From assembly GCF_900107145.1 (NCBI RefSeq), contig NZ_FNOW01000009.1, positions 1-64,000 on the forward strand: a stretch of 64,000 nucleotides of DNA. Reading direction: 5' to 3'. Shown piece after piece: positions 27,444 to 37,554 of the stretch. The notes under the pieces are model-generated. The model worked only from the letters and a program-made list of their open reading frames with translations. It made no database searches and was not told the origin of the DNA. Position 1 is the first letter of the stretch. Every line of letters begins with the position of its first letter. The position numbers were made by a program, and so were the translations under genes. Source of the stretch: Allochromatium warmingii. GTDB lineage: Bacteria > Pseudomonadota > Gammaproteobacteria > Chromatiales > Chromatiaceae.

Positions 27444-28577
27444 TCACAGCAGCCGATAGGTGCGCTGATGTGGCCCAAGCTGTTGCAACACGTCATCGAG
27501 ACCCGCACGCGGTGTTTCATGACAGACGATGATCCGCGCATAGTCAGCGGGATTGACATTGTAAAGATAATTCACAATGCCCTCGCCGTAATTATCCGCA
27601 AAGACCAGCCGCCGCCCAACATCAGCGCCGAGCAAAATCGGAGAACGACTGGTGGCTTGTACCCTGACCTGAAAGCCTTGCGCTTCTAGCGCCAGCCCGA
27701 CCCGAAACGCAGCGTGCATAAACTCGCCGGTACCGAGCACCAGCAGCGACGCGCCCGACTCCAGCCCATCGCTCAGATCGGCAAGATCAGCAGCGGGCAG
27801 CGTCAGCGGGCGGTCGATGCCGAACCGTCCACAGTGTTCCGCCAGATCGGCGGCGGCCAGCCGATTGTCGCCGACTGCTGGCGGCGGCGGTGCGCGGTGC
27901 CAGTCGGCGGCGGGTTCAAAGCTAAATTCGCCCTGAAGCGCGGCAACACACGCAACCGGCAATCCGAGTCGTGCTGTCAAACGCGCCGCGCTGTCCGCGC
28001 CGCTCAATTGAGTGATGGTGACGATGTGAACGCGCTCCAAATGTGGATTGATGCGCCGATACGCGGTCACTAAATTACACAGGGTATTGCCGGTGCTGAG
28101 TTCATCGTCGATCAAAATCAGCTCTCGCGCTGTGCGAAATCGCTGGCGTAATTCGGGCGCTATCGGCTCATAAAGCAACTGATCAGGCGCGTGACAGTGA
28201 GTTTCTTGAAAATCAAGCGCCGGACGGTCGGCGATCTGATAGCGGGTCGAATGGCTGAACAGCGCCTCGGCGTCGGGCTGACGTTCTAGCAGCGCCTCGA
28301 ACACGCCTTGACCTAAGCCGGTCGCGGTCTCGGCCATCGCCACAAACAGCCACGGCCCCGCACCAAGCTGAAGCTGACTAGCTAAATAGGTATGAATCTG
28401 GCGCATCTGGGTCGGCGTCGCCGGCCAATGCTTGCCGAGCACCTTGCTCAAAAAAAGAAAGCCGCGTCGGGGATTGTGTCGCGCTGCAAAGCCACAGAGA
28501 TCGTCGAGCGCAAAGGCGGCCTGATGCACGCGCACCCGCAGTAAACCAGTGGCTAATGACACACTGCGTTCGATCAT
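27444..28577 (-). CDS. Phosphoribosyltransferase with TRSP domain (Ter-associated)
   Basis: A 377-residue predicted enzyme. The type I phosphoribosyltransferase PRPP loop is visible as LILIDDELSTGNTLCNL near 150-166. The C-terminal TRSP domain contains TSRSPI and FADNYGEGIVNYLYN. Such proteins occur in Ter stress gene sets, where they are proposed to make a nucleoside-like small molecule. The substrate base is unknown. The start overlaps the ATP-grasp gene stop by four bases, so the two enzymes are probably made together. Confidence 0.82.
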   Translation of the reverse strand: MIERSVSLATGLLRVRVHQAAFALDDLCGFAARHNPRRGFLFLSKVLGKHWPATPTQMRQIHTYLASQLQLGAGPWLFVAMAETATGLGQGVFEALLERQPDAEALFSHSTRYQIADRPALDFQETHCHAPDQLLYEPIAPELRQRFRTARELILIDDELSTGNTLCNLVTAYRRINPHLERVHIVTITQLSGADSAARLTARLGLPVACVAALQGEFSFEPAADWHRAPPPPAVGDNRLAAADLAEHCGRFGIDRPLTLPAADLADLSDGLESGASLLVLGTGEFMHAAFRVGLALEAQGFQVRVQATSRSPILLGADVGRRLVFADNYGEGIVNYLYNVNPADYARIIVCHETPRAGLDDVLQQLGPHQRTYRLL

Positions 28578-29611
28578 ACGGCGTCCTCATGACGCAGATA
28601 GTGTGCGACTTCGAGCACGGTCATCTCAGGCGCATGCTGCGGGGCGGTCTGGGTTGCAGATGCAAAGCCGTGAATCATACCGTGTAGCGCCAAATACGGC
28701 AGATTGATGCCCGCCGCGCCGCTGTAACCGATGCCACCGGCAAAACGTGGATTGATTTCAAGCAGGCGCAGCCCATGCCGTCCAGCGCGGAACTGAATAT
28801 TAAACAATCCAGTTAAGCCAAATTGTGCCGTCAATTCGTTTACGGCCTGCGTCAAATCAGCCCGTGCCACCAGCCGCTGACCATAGCCACGCCCCGTAGT
28901 TTTAGCGCGTTGCACCAACGCCCGCACGCGCTGCCCATCGCCGACCGCATCGACGCTGTATTCTGTGCCGTCGAGATATTCCATCAGCAGCCACGTTTGC
29001 GCCGACGGCGTGACAGCTAACCGTTGACGCAGACAGGCTAACGAAATGGTGTACAGCTCATCCCGCGCCAGCGCGTCGAGTCCAGCATTGCCGGGCTGAA
29101 TCACCCGAAAACCCGCGCCATTCACGCCCTGCGCTGGTTTAATACACAGCGTTGCATGGCTGAAGCTCAGGCGCTCATAGGCTGCCTCGAACTCAGCGGC
29201 AGTACGAAACGCGATGGTTTCCGGTGGTGGGATATGGCAGTGGCGGGCCGCGAGCGCAAACTGCGCCTTATCGTGTAATCGGTCGAGCACTTCGGGTGCG
29301 GCGACCGCCAGCACCCGCACCCCATTGGCGGCAAAGCGGTCGCGCTGTTCGGCAAGCAGGTGCGCTGTTTTCCCTGGCCAGAGCGCATCGATGCGGTGCG
29401 TGCGGCAGAAGTCGAGACAGAAATCGAGATACTCCGCGTCGCTTAACTCCGCCGGTTCGAGCGCATATTCATGGGCCAGCGTAAAGCCGGGGAAACTCGG
29501 TTCGGGATGGGTGCAAATCAGCGTGAAATCAGCGGCCGTATCAGCACGGCGAATCAGCTCAAACAGCGTGCGGACGTTAGAAAAGGTGCGATTAAACCAA
29601 ACGCGGGTCAT
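28574..29611 (-). CDS. ATP-grasp enzyme (Ter-associated)
   Basis: A 345-residue predicted carboxylate-amine or carboxylate-thiol ligase. ATP-grasp features: ATLCIKPAQGVNGAGFRV near 155-170 (nucleotide lysine and glycine loop), MEYLDGTEYSVD near 215, and the magnesium-binding LLEINPRFAGGIG near 290. Together with the phosphoribosyltransferase it forms the biosynthetic part of the Ter module. The substrate is not deducible. It is upstream in the same operon orientation, but a palindromic element lies between it and the TerZ-like gene. Confidence 0.85.
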   Translation of the reverse strand: MTRVWFNRTFSNVRTLFELIRRADTAADFTLICTHPEPSFPGFTLAHEYALEPAELSDAEYLDFCLDFCRTHRIDALWPGKTAHLLAEQRDRFAANGVRVLAVAAPEVLDRLHDKAQFALAARHCHIPPPETIAFRTAAEFEAAYERLSFSHATLCIKPAQGVNGAGFRVIQPGNAGLDALARDELYTISLACLRQRLAVTPSAQTWLLMEYLDGTEYSVDAVGDGQRVRALVQRAKTTGRGYGQRLVARADLTQAVNELTAQFGLTGLFNIQFRAGRHGLRLLEINPRFAGGIGYSGAAGINLPYLALHGMIHGFASATQTAPQHAPEMTVLEVAHYLRHEDAV

Positions 29612-29634
29612 GGTGATTGATTAGATTTGAATTG

Positions 29635-29735
29635 AGACAGGATTAACAGGATATTTCAGGATTGACAGGATGATTATGATTAAAAAATAACTAGAAAAAT
29701 CCTGTTAATCTTGAATAATCTTGTTCATCCTGTCT
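29635..29735. repeat. GGATTAACA-type inverted element, copy 1
   Basis: Begins AGACAGGATTAACAGGAT and ends with the complementary CATCCTGTCT. AT-rich, non-coding, between the ATP-grasp and TerZ-like genes. Related copies lie at 51976-52065 and 61618-61709. Confidence 0.8.
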
Positions 29736-29794
29736 TAAATCTTAAGCGAGCTAGACGGAACGCGCCGACGTTCAATCGACGCGCCCCGCATGTA

Positions 29795-30391
29795 TTACAA
29801 ATGCGGTTGAATTTGCGGCAATAATTGATCGAAGGTGCGACCCTGACCAACTTCGCCAATCGCGTGCATCTTCCATTCGTTATTATGACGATACACCTTC
29901 GCCATAATCATCGCTGTATGATTGCCTTGACAGCTTAAATCATAGCGGGCGATTTCGCTGTTATTTGCGCCATTAAGAATGCGGCAATAGGCATTCGCGA
30001 CCTGCGAGAAATCTTGGCTGGTGTAATTATTCACCGTAAATACCAAGCTTTTCACATTGCCCGGAATGGCTTGAAGATTCACCTGAATCTGCTCATCATC
30101 GCCCGCCCCTTCGCCGGTGCGATTATCGCCGGTGTGATGAATACTGCCATCGCGGCTGGTTAATTGCCGGAACCACACCGCATCCACCAAATTCCCCGCT
30201 TCATCAAATAGCAAGCAGGAGGCATCAAGATCGATGCTCGTCTCGCCACCGCCGCCGAATAATCCGCCCAAAAAACCGCCCTTATTCGACTGTCCGGCAT
30301 CCCAGCCTAAGCCCATTACAATGCGCGTTAGGGTACTCCCCGCTTCCTTGTCGAGTGAGATTTTTTGACCTTTTTGCAGACTGATGCCCAT
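29795..30391 (-). CDS. TerZ-like TerD family protein
   Basis: A 198-residue TerD-fold protein of the TerZ branch. It starts MGISLQKGQKISLDKEAG. A glycine-rich insert (GGFLGGLFGGGGE) precedes the acidic site SIDLDASCLLFD, and DNRTGEGAGDDEQ forms the second calcium site. ATG 30391 is preferred (GAGGAG nine bases upstream); an in-frame GTG three codons earlier sits on the ribosome site. It is clearly more divergent from the two other TerD copies in this cluster than they are from each other. Confidence 0.9.
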   Translation of the reverse strand: MGISLQKGQKISLDKEAGSTLTRIVMGLGWDAGQSNKGGFLGGLFGGGGETSIDLDASCLLFDEAGNLVDAVWFRQLTSRDGSIHHTGDNRTGEGAGDDEQIQVNLQAIPGNVKSLVFTVNNYTSQDFSQVANAYCRILNGANNSEIARYDLSCQGNHTAMIMAKVYRHNNEWKMHAIGEVGQGRTFDQLLPQIQPHL

Positions 30392-30500
30392 GTGGGTCAC
30401 TCCTCAGATGAAATGAAATCAATCAGATGGAATCAAACCGAATCACGCTGAATCAAGCAGGTCAGGTAAACCCCGATCTGCCGCTGCTGTTGATTGGAAG

Positions 30501-31187
30501 TCAGGTCGCCGCTGGCGGATGAAAGATCGCTTTATTACGCGAACAGATTACCACTCGCCCCTGACCACTAAAGCGGATAATTAGCCCTTCGCCAGAGGTC
30601 ACGGAATTGACAAGCGAGCCAAAAAACCCGCCGCCAGTGCGTGGCATTCCGATTTCGTGATGCAGCGTTGATGACCAGGCGACCGCGTGATTATTGTCAA
30701 TCACCACATCGCGCCCAGGGGTGACATCGAGGGTAAAGGTTGAACCAAAACCGGATACGGCGAGTTTGCCCTGTCCGACGGCTTCCATAATGACAAAACC
30801 GCCAGTGCCGCCAAATAATCCGCCACCAATGGTATTCAAGCGCGGATTGATTTGTACCCCGGAATCAGCGGCTAAAAAACAGCCATCTGACAGCGTATAG
30901 GATGAATTGGGCGTGACATCGAGTAATTCGATATCGCCGGGCAGCGCCGGTGAAAGCAGGCAATCACCATCGCCGCCAACCGCTTCAATTTCCTGCTGAA
31001 AAAAAGATTCATCGCTAGTGAAACGCCGCATCAATGCGCGTCCAAGACCGCCGCGAATTTGTCCTTTGACTTGCAGCGGCGCTTCCATCATCACCATTGC
31101 GCCGGATTCAGAAAAAATCCGCTCATTTTTGCGCAAACTGACATGCAGAAACGGGTCGTTTTCGCCCATGACGGTAAACACAGGCAT
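30501..31187 (-). CDS. AIM24/TIGR00266 family protein
   Basis: A 228-residue beta-rich protein with no signal peptide. SGAMVMMEAPLQVKGQIRG near the start and the glycine-rich GGGLFGGTGGFVIMEAVGQG are typical of the AIM24 (TIGR00266) family, of unknown biochemical role. ATG 31187 has AGGTGAT upstream; a longer in-frame reading to 31367 overlaps the preceding terD gene and is not family-like. It is embedded between TerD-type genes on the same strand, which suggests it works with them. Confidence 0.82.
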   Translation of the reverse strand: MPVFTVMGENDPFLHVSLRKNERIFSESGAMVMMEAPLQVKGQIRGGLGRALMRRFTSDESFFQQEIEAVGGDGDCLLSPALPGDIELLDVTPNSSYTLSDGCFLAADSGVQINPRLNTIGGGLFGGTGGFVIMEAVGQGKLAVSGFGSTFTLDVTPGRDVVIDNNHAVAWSSTLHHEIGMPRTGGGFFGSLVNSVTSGEGLIIRFSGQGRVVICSRNKAIFHPPAAT

Positions 31188-31285
31188 GGTGTTATCACCT
31201 CGTGACCGGACTGGCAGCAACTCGCCGCCGGTAAGCCAGCGGCGAGCGAGTGAGGGCCGTTCAGGAAGGCGCGAGATGGGCAGAT

Positions 31286-31864
31286 TTAACCGATGCTCAC
31301 GCCGTGATCCTGCGCCAGCGCCGCCAAACCACCGGCGAAGCCTTGCCCGACGGCTTTGAACTTCCATTCCTCGCCGTTGCGGTAGATTTCGCCGAAGATC
31401 ATCGCCGTTTCGGTCGAATAATCTTCCGACAGATCGTAGCGGGCCAGCTCGGTGCTGCTGTCTTTATTGAGCACGCGCATAAAAGCGTTGCGCACCATGC
31501 CGAAGTTTTGCTTGCGGGTTTCGGCTTCGTGAATGGTCACAGCAAACACGATTCGCTGCACACCGGCTTCAACGCCCGGCAGGTTGATCGATACGGTTTC
31601 GTCATCGCCTTCGCCCGCGCCTGTGGTGTTGTCGCCGGCATGAATCACCGCACCATCCGGGGAGGTCTTTTGGTTATAGAACACGAAATGACCGTCAGAT
31701 AACACCTTGCCGGTGTCGCCGACCAAAAACACACTGGCATCCAAATCGAAGGCCGCGCCATCGGTGGAGCGAGCGTCCCAGCCGAGTCCAACCTGAACGT
31801 TGGTCAAACCTGGATCGGTCTTGGTCAAGCTGACGTTGCCGCCTTTTTGCAAGCTGATAGCCAT
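31286..31864 (-). CDS. TerD family calcium-binding protein (copy 1)
   Basis: A 192-residue TerD/TerE protein starting [15 protein letters not shown]. The acidic calcium sites AFDLDASVF and [12 protein letters not shown] are intact, and the C-terminal half carries [16 protein letters not shown]. It is the first gene of the module, about 180 bases from the kinase gene behind it. The gene at 26814-27392 is its close paralogue. TerB and TerC (membrane) genes are not in the window. Confidence 0.92.
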   Translation of the reverse strand: MAISLQKGGNVSLTKTDPGLTNVQVGLGWDARSTDGAAFDLDASVFLVGDTGKVLSDGHFVFYNQKTSPDGAVIHAGDNTTGAGEGDDETVSINLPGVEAGVQRIVFAVTIHEAETRKQNFGMVRNAFMRVLNKDSSTELARYDLSEDYSTETAMIFGEIYRNGEEWKFKAVGQGFAGGLAALAQDHGVSIG

Positions 31865-31986
31865 GTTGAGTCCTCTTGTGGGTCGTTAGGGAACGGGTTG
31901 TTTTGGTACAACTTGGGTTAGTGTAACCGAAGTTGCTGGCCGGGCGGGACTGCGAAAGCGATGGGCGCATTGATGCGTATTGATCT

Positions 31987-32016
31987 GGTCACAAAGCTGC
32001 CATTTTCTTCGTGACC
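31987..32016. repeat. GTCACRAAGC palindrome, copy A
   Basis: GGTCACAAAG pairs with CTTCGTGACC with one mismatch. Lies between the AarF-like and terD genes. It belongs to the palindrome family found beside the RAYT gene. Confidence 0.7.
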
Positions 32017-32047
32017 GATCTCTCTAGCACGCTCTAGCGCGAATAAT

Positions 32048-33379
32048 TTAAACCAAACAGCTTCGCGCAATGTCGCTTAATTCGACACGCGCCCGCAAGC
32101 GCCGCGCTAACATGAATGATCCCATGAATTTCCGATGTAAAAACATCGTATCCGGTGCGGGCGCGGTGCTGAATACACCGGAATGAAAGAGCGCCCGTCC
32201 GCGATGATAGACACGCTCGAATAAATCCGAGACGCCGAAATCATATTGCCCAGGTTTGCAAAGTGGTTCTGACGCCAGCGCCAATAAATTCATCATTGAA
32301 TCAATATGCTCATCAGGATCATGGGCACCGACATAGCCCAGTGCAATTGATGCGGCCCGCATTCCAGCCCGATCATTGGCCAGCAGCGCCACACCTAATT
32401 GCCGGTAGTGTGCAACTAATTCCGGTGCGACCGCTTTGGTGGCACCGAAATCCAGCAAGACAATTCGGCCGCTGGTTGCATCATAGAGAAAATTGCCGAA
32501 ATTCGGATCGGTTTGCACCAAGCCAAATTCAAATAGCTCGCGCAAGGTCAGGCGCATCAATAAGGTTGCGGCACGGTCGCGCTCGGCACGGCGATAATCT
32601 GGCCCGGCCAACTGATCGACTGGCACGCCTTCAGCAAAATCCATCGCTAAGATATTGCGCGTGGTTAAATCACGATGTACAGCGGGAATATAAAAATCAC
32701 GATCCTCACCAACCCAAGCGCGATAGGATTCCATCGCTTCAGCTTCGGCATCATAATCGGCTTCACGATGCAATTGTCGCCGCGCTTCTTCTAAAAACGG
32801 CGCAATATCAACACCCTTCGGTGCCATGCCAAAAGAACGCCCAAGCATGGCGAGATTGGCAATATCGCTGTCGATACTGTCACGCACGCCGGGGAATTGA
32901 ATTTTGAGCGCCAACCGTCGCCCATCGCGGGTTTCAGCGCGATGCACCTGACCAATTGATGCAGCGGCAATCGGGGTAAATTCAAAGCGTTTAAATTGCT
33001 TATCCCAGCCCGCGCCGTATTCGGTTTCCAGCACCCGCGCTAATTGACTCAACGGCATCGGCTCGGCACGTTCGCGCAAGGTGCTCATAATTTCCGCTGC
33101 TTCCGGCGTAAAAATGTCGGAGCCGTCCATTGACATCAACTGCCCCATTTTCATCACTGCACCGCGCATCCGTGCTAAACGGTCGGTAAAACGGCGGGTA
33201 TGTTCGGCAGAAAGTTGAATGCGGGCCGGTTGACCGCCCGCCCGCGTGCGAGCTAGATCAATCAAGCCTTTGACGCCAATCCCAGCGGCCAGATCGCCGG
33301 TCGCCCGCCCCAGATGCCACAGGCGGCTTAAACGTTGACTCGGTACGGCACGACCGCGTGATTCAGAAAACTGTGACAT
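32048..33379 (-). CDS. ABC1/AarF/UbiB-like kinase family protein
   Basis: A 443-residue atypical kinase-like protein. Family signatures are present: the KxGQ motif (VMKMGQLMS), the alanine-rich AAASIGQVHRA nucleotide loop, LALKIQFPGV with the catalytic lysine, and the metal site VLLDFGATKAV. The clear C-terminal membrane helices of UbiB are absent, so this is more like soluble AarF-type paralogues than the ubiquinone factor UbiB itself. ATG 33379 gives MSQFSESRGR; a longer in-frame start at 33451 has no family similarity. Function is unassigned. Confidence 0.85.
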   Translation of the reverse strand: MSQFSESRGRAVPSQRLSRLWHLGRATGDLAAGIGVKGLIDLARTRAGGQPARIQLSAEHTRRFTDRLARMRGAVMKMGQLMSMDGSDIFTPEAAEIMSTLRERAEPMPLSQLARVLETEYGAGWDKQFKRFEFTPIAAASIGQVHRAETRDGRRLALKIQFPGVRDSIDSDIANLAMLGRSFGMAPKGVDIAPFLEEARRQLHREADYDAEAEAMESYRAWVGEDRDFYIPAVHRDLTTRNILAMDFAEGVPVDQLAGPDYRRAERDRAATLLMRLTLRELFEFGLVQTDPNFGNFLYDATSGRIVLLDFGATKAVAPELVAHYRQLGVALLANDRAGMRAASIALGYVGAHDPDEHIDSMMNLLALASEPLCKPGQYDFGVSDLFERVYHRGRALFHSGVFSTAPAPDTMFLHRKFMGSFMLARRLRARVELSDIARSCLV

Positions 33380-33458
33380 AACAACACGATTCCATAAAAG
33401 CTGAAGACCACACCAAGCGCAGTCTAAGAAATTAAGAGGATGCGCCGCCACGAGCGCC

Positions 33459-33479
33459 CAGCGGCTGGAAGCTTTGAAG
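33459..33479. repeat. GGCTGGAAGCT motif, copy 1
   Basis: CAGCGGCTGGAAGCTTTGAAG sits immediately after the end of the hybrid kinase gene. One of six related short motifs near gene ends. Confidence 0.45.
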
Positions 33480-33496
33480 ACCCTAACGCGAAAAGT

Positions 33497-36400
33497 TCAA
33501 TCCCGATCAAACTTGTCGGACTTCAGCAGCGCCTGCACTGTTTCAGATGCGAGTTCGTAATCAAAGCCGCGAATCTGGCGTTCGAGCTTCCCAGCGACTT
33601 CGCCCAATGCGGCACGTAACAGCGGACGTGCCTGCTCAAACAGATCATTGACAGCGGTGTCATGGCGTGCCAGCAACTGCGCCAATTCCGTGAGCGTTGC
33701 TTTGAGCGCGACCCAATCGACTTCAGTCGGCGCAGTGGTTGTCTTAGGCGAAGGCGCGGCGCTCAGATGCGGCAGGGCCGCTTGTAGCGCAGCGGTGAGT
33801 GTTGCCAGTTCGAGAGTCAGCAGTTCCAAGAGTGCTTGCAACCGCTCGCGGGGCTGATGCGTGCGCACGGCCTGCTCGAGACTCTGCGCCAGATCGCGCA
33901 CGCTATATGCCCCCAACGTCGCGGCGACGCCTTTGAGACGATGGGCGGCACGTTCCAGCGTGGGCAGATCATTGCATGTAAACGCATCGAGTAAATGCGC
34001 CCGCTCCTCCGGCTCATGCTCGACAAACCGCCCCAGCAAGTTGAGATACATCCCCAACTGTCCGCGCAGTGGTTTTAAGCCCTGTTGCCAATCCAGCCCC
34101 GAAATGCTGTCGAGCGCCGCGCTGTTCATCAACTGGGTCAGTTCCGGCAGCGCAGTCACGGTCGGCAGCACATCGCGGGGCGTTGCCGTGTCGCGCTCCC
34201 CAGCCGCACGCGGCAGCCAGCGCACCAGCGTTGCGGTCAGTTGCTCGGGTTCAATCGGCTTGGCCAGATGGTCATTCATTCCGGCCTCCAGGCACTGCTG
34301 GCGGTCGCTCTCAAAAGCATTGGCGGTCATCGCCAAAATCGGCAATTCGCGGTAGGCCGGTTGCGCCCGAATCTGGCGGGTGGCTTCCAGTCCATCCATG
34401 TGCGGCATTTGCACATCCATTAACACCAGATCAAATGTCTGGGTGCGCACCTGCTCGACAGCTTCTTGACCGTTCTCGGCCAGCGTCACCTGTGCGCCGG
34501 TGGCCCGCAGTAACTGCAACACCACCTCTTGATTGATCTCGTTATCTTCAGCAACCAGAATCCGCACCCCGCGCAGACGCTCGCGCTGATCGGTGGCCTG
34601 AGTCAGCAGCGCACTGGCCGTGCTCGACGCGGTGCGAGCGGTTTGCAGCACGGCAATCAGCGCATCATGCAGGCCCGAAGGCGTGATCGGCTTGGCCAGC
34701 ACCTGCACCGCACTGGCTCCGGCGCGGCATTCGTGTGGCAGTTGATCGCCATAGGCCGTGACCATCAGCACATCCGGCGGTGACTGAAGCTCAAGCGCCT
34801 GCAGTCGTTGCACGGTTTCCAGCCCGTCCAGATCGGGCATCTTCCAATCAATCGTCAGTAACTGAAACGGATCATTCTGGCGCTCGGCTTCGATCACAGC
34901 CGATACCCCTTCCAGACCGCTGGCCACAGCTTCGACGCGCAATCCGAAGCTTTCCAGCAAGTGCATTAAAATCGTGCGGGCTTCCAGATGATCGTCAATC
35001 ACCAGCACCCGCCGTCCGCGTAGCCCGTCGAGCTTAGGATCGGATTGTGCTGGTTCACGCGCCAGCGCAAACGGGATTTCGAGCCAAAAGGTGCTGCCGC
35101 TGCCGACATCACTGGTCACCCCGATGCGTCCGCCCATCAATTCGGTCAGGCGCTTGCTGATGGCCAAACCCAGCCCAGTGCCCCCGTAGCGGCGCGTGGT
35201 GCTGGCATCGGCTTGTTCAAAGGCGCGAAACAGCCGCGCACATTGCTCCGAAGTCAAGCCAATGCCGGTATCGCGCACTGTCCAGCGTAGCCAGCAGCAC
35301 TCGGCCTCAGGCGGTTCGGTTGCCCAAGCTGGAGCAGTGGGCAAGAGCGTCGCGGCAATGGCAATCTGACCGTGTTCAGTGAATTTGACGGCATTACTCA
35401 CCAGATTGAGCAAAATTTGCCCCAAACGGATGCCATCACCGTGTAGCCGTAACGGAACGTGATCGAGATTGACCAGCACATCGAGTTCTTTGGCCTGAAG
35501 CTGATCGGCGACCAGATTGAACACATGATCGACCACCCGCGCTGGCTCAAAATCTCGCACCTCCAGTTGCAACTTATCGGCTTCGATTTTCGATAGATCG
35601 AGAATATCGTTGATGATCTGGAGCAGGTGTTGCGCCGAATCGCCAAGCCGCTGCAACTGATCGCGCTGGCGCGGGGTCAGCGGGTCTTGGCGGATGAGAT
35701 GCGAATACCCGATGATCGCGTTCATCGGGGTGCGAATCTCATGGCTCATGTTCGATAAAAATGCGCTCTTGGCTAGATTGGCGCTCTCAGCATGAGCTTT
35801 AGCTGCTGCGAGTTCCGCCGTGCGCGTGGCCACCAGTTCCTCCAGATGACCGCGATAGGCTTCCAGTTCGCGGGCCGTTTCCAGACGTTCGGTGATGTCC
35901 TGCACGATGCCGAGTGCATCATGCGGCTGGCCGGCGGCATCGAAGGTCAGCTCGGCGCGTTCTTCCACCCAGCGCACTACGCCGCTTGGGGTCTGAATCC
36001 GATGCACAATCCGATACAGTGCCCCGTTGAGTGCCTGGTTCCACGCTTGTACCACGCTGTCGCGGTCATCGGGATAGACGCAATCGAAAAAACGTTGCAA
36101 GGTCAGCGGCGTGCCCAGCGCCAGCCCGAAAATACGATAGGTTTCATCTGACCAGATAAGTTGATCCTGCGCGATGTCGAGATGCCAGTGCCCAGTCCAC
36201 GACACCGCCTGCGCACGACTCAAAATCGCCTGACTGCGTTGCAGATCGGCCACCAGCGCCAGCCGCTCGCGGTTTAACAGTGCCATGCCCAACTGATCGG
36301 CGATCTGACAGCCGAACTGGATTTCATCCGGCAGCCAGCGATGCGCTTGTGCGACCTGCTCAAAGCAAATCACGCCGCGTGGCTGGGCACCGACGAGAAT

Positions 36401-37513
36401 GCAGCAATCGAGCGTTGAGCGGATGTCGTGCGGTTTAAGATAGCTGTCAACATAGCCCTGAGTGCGCGGATCGGTGAGCGCATCGTTAGCATCGACATAG
36501 CGATGCGCTTTGAGAATCGCCAGTTCAGCGCGGCATTGCGCGGCAGTCAAAAACAGCCCGGATTGATGTTGCTTGTTGGCGCAGTCGTAGAGGTCAAGGC
36601 AGGTCAGTACCGTGTCGGCGTCGTTAAATAGCCAGACTGACACCCGCGCAATCGCTAACCGCTCGGCAACAGCGGCGGTGATCTCCCGCGCAAAGGCGGT
36701 GATCTCGCCGTTGAGTCCGGTTTGCGCCAAGCTAAAGGTGCGGATCAATTCGCCCTGTTGCCGCAGCCGCTCATGACGCTGATTCTGTTCACGCTCGCGG
36801 CGTTTGCGGGCGGTGATGTCGCGCCACACGCTCGAAATCAGCAGGCGCTTGTCCTGCATCACGCGCCGAAAGCGGATTTCGACATCGCGAATGCTGCCAT
36901 CGCGGGCGCGATGGCGGGTTTCAAAAGCATTGAGCGAGCCGTCTAAAATCTCGGCGATATTGTGCTGAATCAGTTCCGCATCGTGTTCGGCTTGAATATC
37001 GCTGATCGACAGGCGTGCAAACTCCTCACGGCTGTAACCCAGCGTGCGATAGGCAACACTGTTGAAGCTGATAAATCCGCCGGTGTCAGGATCAAGCAGC
37101 ACCACTGCATCCGAGGTTTGATCGAACAGGGTTTCGAGCAACTGTTCGCGTTCGCGCAGTTGCGCCCGTTCGTGCTCCAGAGCGCGGAGTAATTGTTGCT
37201 GCTCGGTCAGATCGCGCACCACCGCCAGTAACTGACCGTTAGTGGTGAAGAGACAGATTCGCGCATCAAAGTCACGCCACACCGCATCCACCGGCAGCGT
37301 GTATTGAAAAGTCACGATCTCGCCCTGCTGGGCGGTGATAAGCGCGGTGTCAAACAGTGTTGCCACCTCCGGCGGCAACACCTCACTGGGGCGCTTGCCT
37401 AAAAACTGCTCCGGCGGGAGATACAGCTTATCGGTCGGCCCGTGAAACTCCAGAATGGTGCCATCGGGTGCGAACAGAAAAAACAGATCGGGAATGTTAG
37501 ATAAGTGCCCCAA
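33497..37513 (-). CDS. Hybrid sensor histidine kinase (PAS-PAS-GAF-PAS-HK-REC-REC-HPt)
   Basis: A 1338-residue cytosolic multi-sensor. Order by rough residue: PAS (5-110), PAS (125-240), GAF (265-420), PAS (430-545), coiled coil, HisKA with [15 protein letters not shown] (phospho-His near 590), HATPase with [21 protein letters not shown] and [10 protein letters not shown], receiver 1 ([13 protein letters not shown], near 888), receiver 2 ([13 protein letters not shown], near 1029) and an HPt domain ([14 protein letters not shown], near 1191). No transmembrane helix is seen. The start is TTG 37513 with GGAG seven bases upstream; a stop codon lies just before it. An output regulator is not adjacent, so the phosphate target is unknown. 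Confidence 0.9.
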   Translation of the reverse strand: MGHLSNIPDLFFLFAPDGTILEFHGPTDKLYLPPEQFLGKRPSEVLPPEVATLFDTALITAQQGEIVTFQYTLPVDAVWRDFDARICLFTTNGQLLAVVRDLTEQQQLLRALEHERAQLREREQLLETLFDQTSDAVVLLDPDTGGFISFNSVAYRTLGYSREEFARLSISDIQAEHDAELIQHNIAEILDGSLNAFETRHRARDGSIRDVEIRFRRVMQDKRLLISSVWRDITARKRREREQNQRHERLRQQGELIRTFSLAQTGLNGEITAFAREITAAVAERLAIARVSVWLFNDADTVLTCLDLYDCANKQHQSGLFLTAAQCRAELAILKAHRYVDANDALTDPRTQGYVDSYLKPHDIRSTLDCCILVGAQPRGVICFEQVAQAHRWLPDEIQFGCQIADQLGMALLNRERLALVADLQRSQAILSRAQAVSWTGHWHLDIAQDQLIWSDETYRIFGLALGTPLTLQRFFDCVYPDDRDSVVQAWNQALNGALYRIVHRIQTPSGVVRWVEERAELTFDAAGQPHDALGIVQDITERLETARELEAYRGHLEELVATRTAELAAAKAHAESANLAKSAFLSNMSHEIRTPMNAIIGYSHLIRQDPLTPRQRDQLQRLGDSAQHLLQIINDILDLSKIEADKLQLEVRDFEPARVVDHVFNLVADQLQAKELDVLVNLDHVPLRLHGDGIRLGQILLNLVSNAVKFTEHGQIAIAATLLPTAPAWATEPPEAECCWLRWTVRDTGIGLTSEQCARLFRAFEQADASTTRRYGGTGLGLAISKRLTELMGGRIGVTSDVGSGSTFWLEIPFALAREPAQSDPKLDGLRGRRVLVIDDHLEARTILMHLLESFGLRVEAVASGLEGVSAVIEAERQNDPFQLLTIDWKMPDLDGLETVQRLQALELQSPPDVLMVTAYGDQLPHECRAGASAVQVLAKPITPSGLHDALIAVLQTARTASSTASALLTQATDQRERLRGVRILVAEDNEINQEVVLQLLRATGAQVTLAENGQEAVEQVRTQTFDLVLMDVQMPHMDGLEATRQIRAQPAYRELPILAMTANAFESDRQQCLEAGMNDHLAKPIEPEQLTATLVRWLPRAAGERDTATPRDVLPTVTALPELTQLMNSAALDSISGLDWQQGLKPLRGQLGMYLNLLGRFVEHEPEERAHLLDAFTCNDLPTLERAAHRLKGVAATLGAYSVRDLAQSLEQAVRTHQPRERLQALLELLTLELATLTAALQAALPHLSAAPSPKTTTAPTEVDWVALKATLTELAQLLARHDTAVNDLFEQARPLLRAALGEVAGKLERQIRGFDYELASETVQALLKSDKFDRD

Positions 37514-37554
37514 GTCTCGGCTCCACGCCTAGTCAACACACCGCATCAAATCAC

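Noticed and set aside
32263-32907. A 214-codon plus-strand frame.
   Set aside because: Antisense to the AarF/UbiB-like gene; composition is His/Arg/Gln-rich with no family signal.
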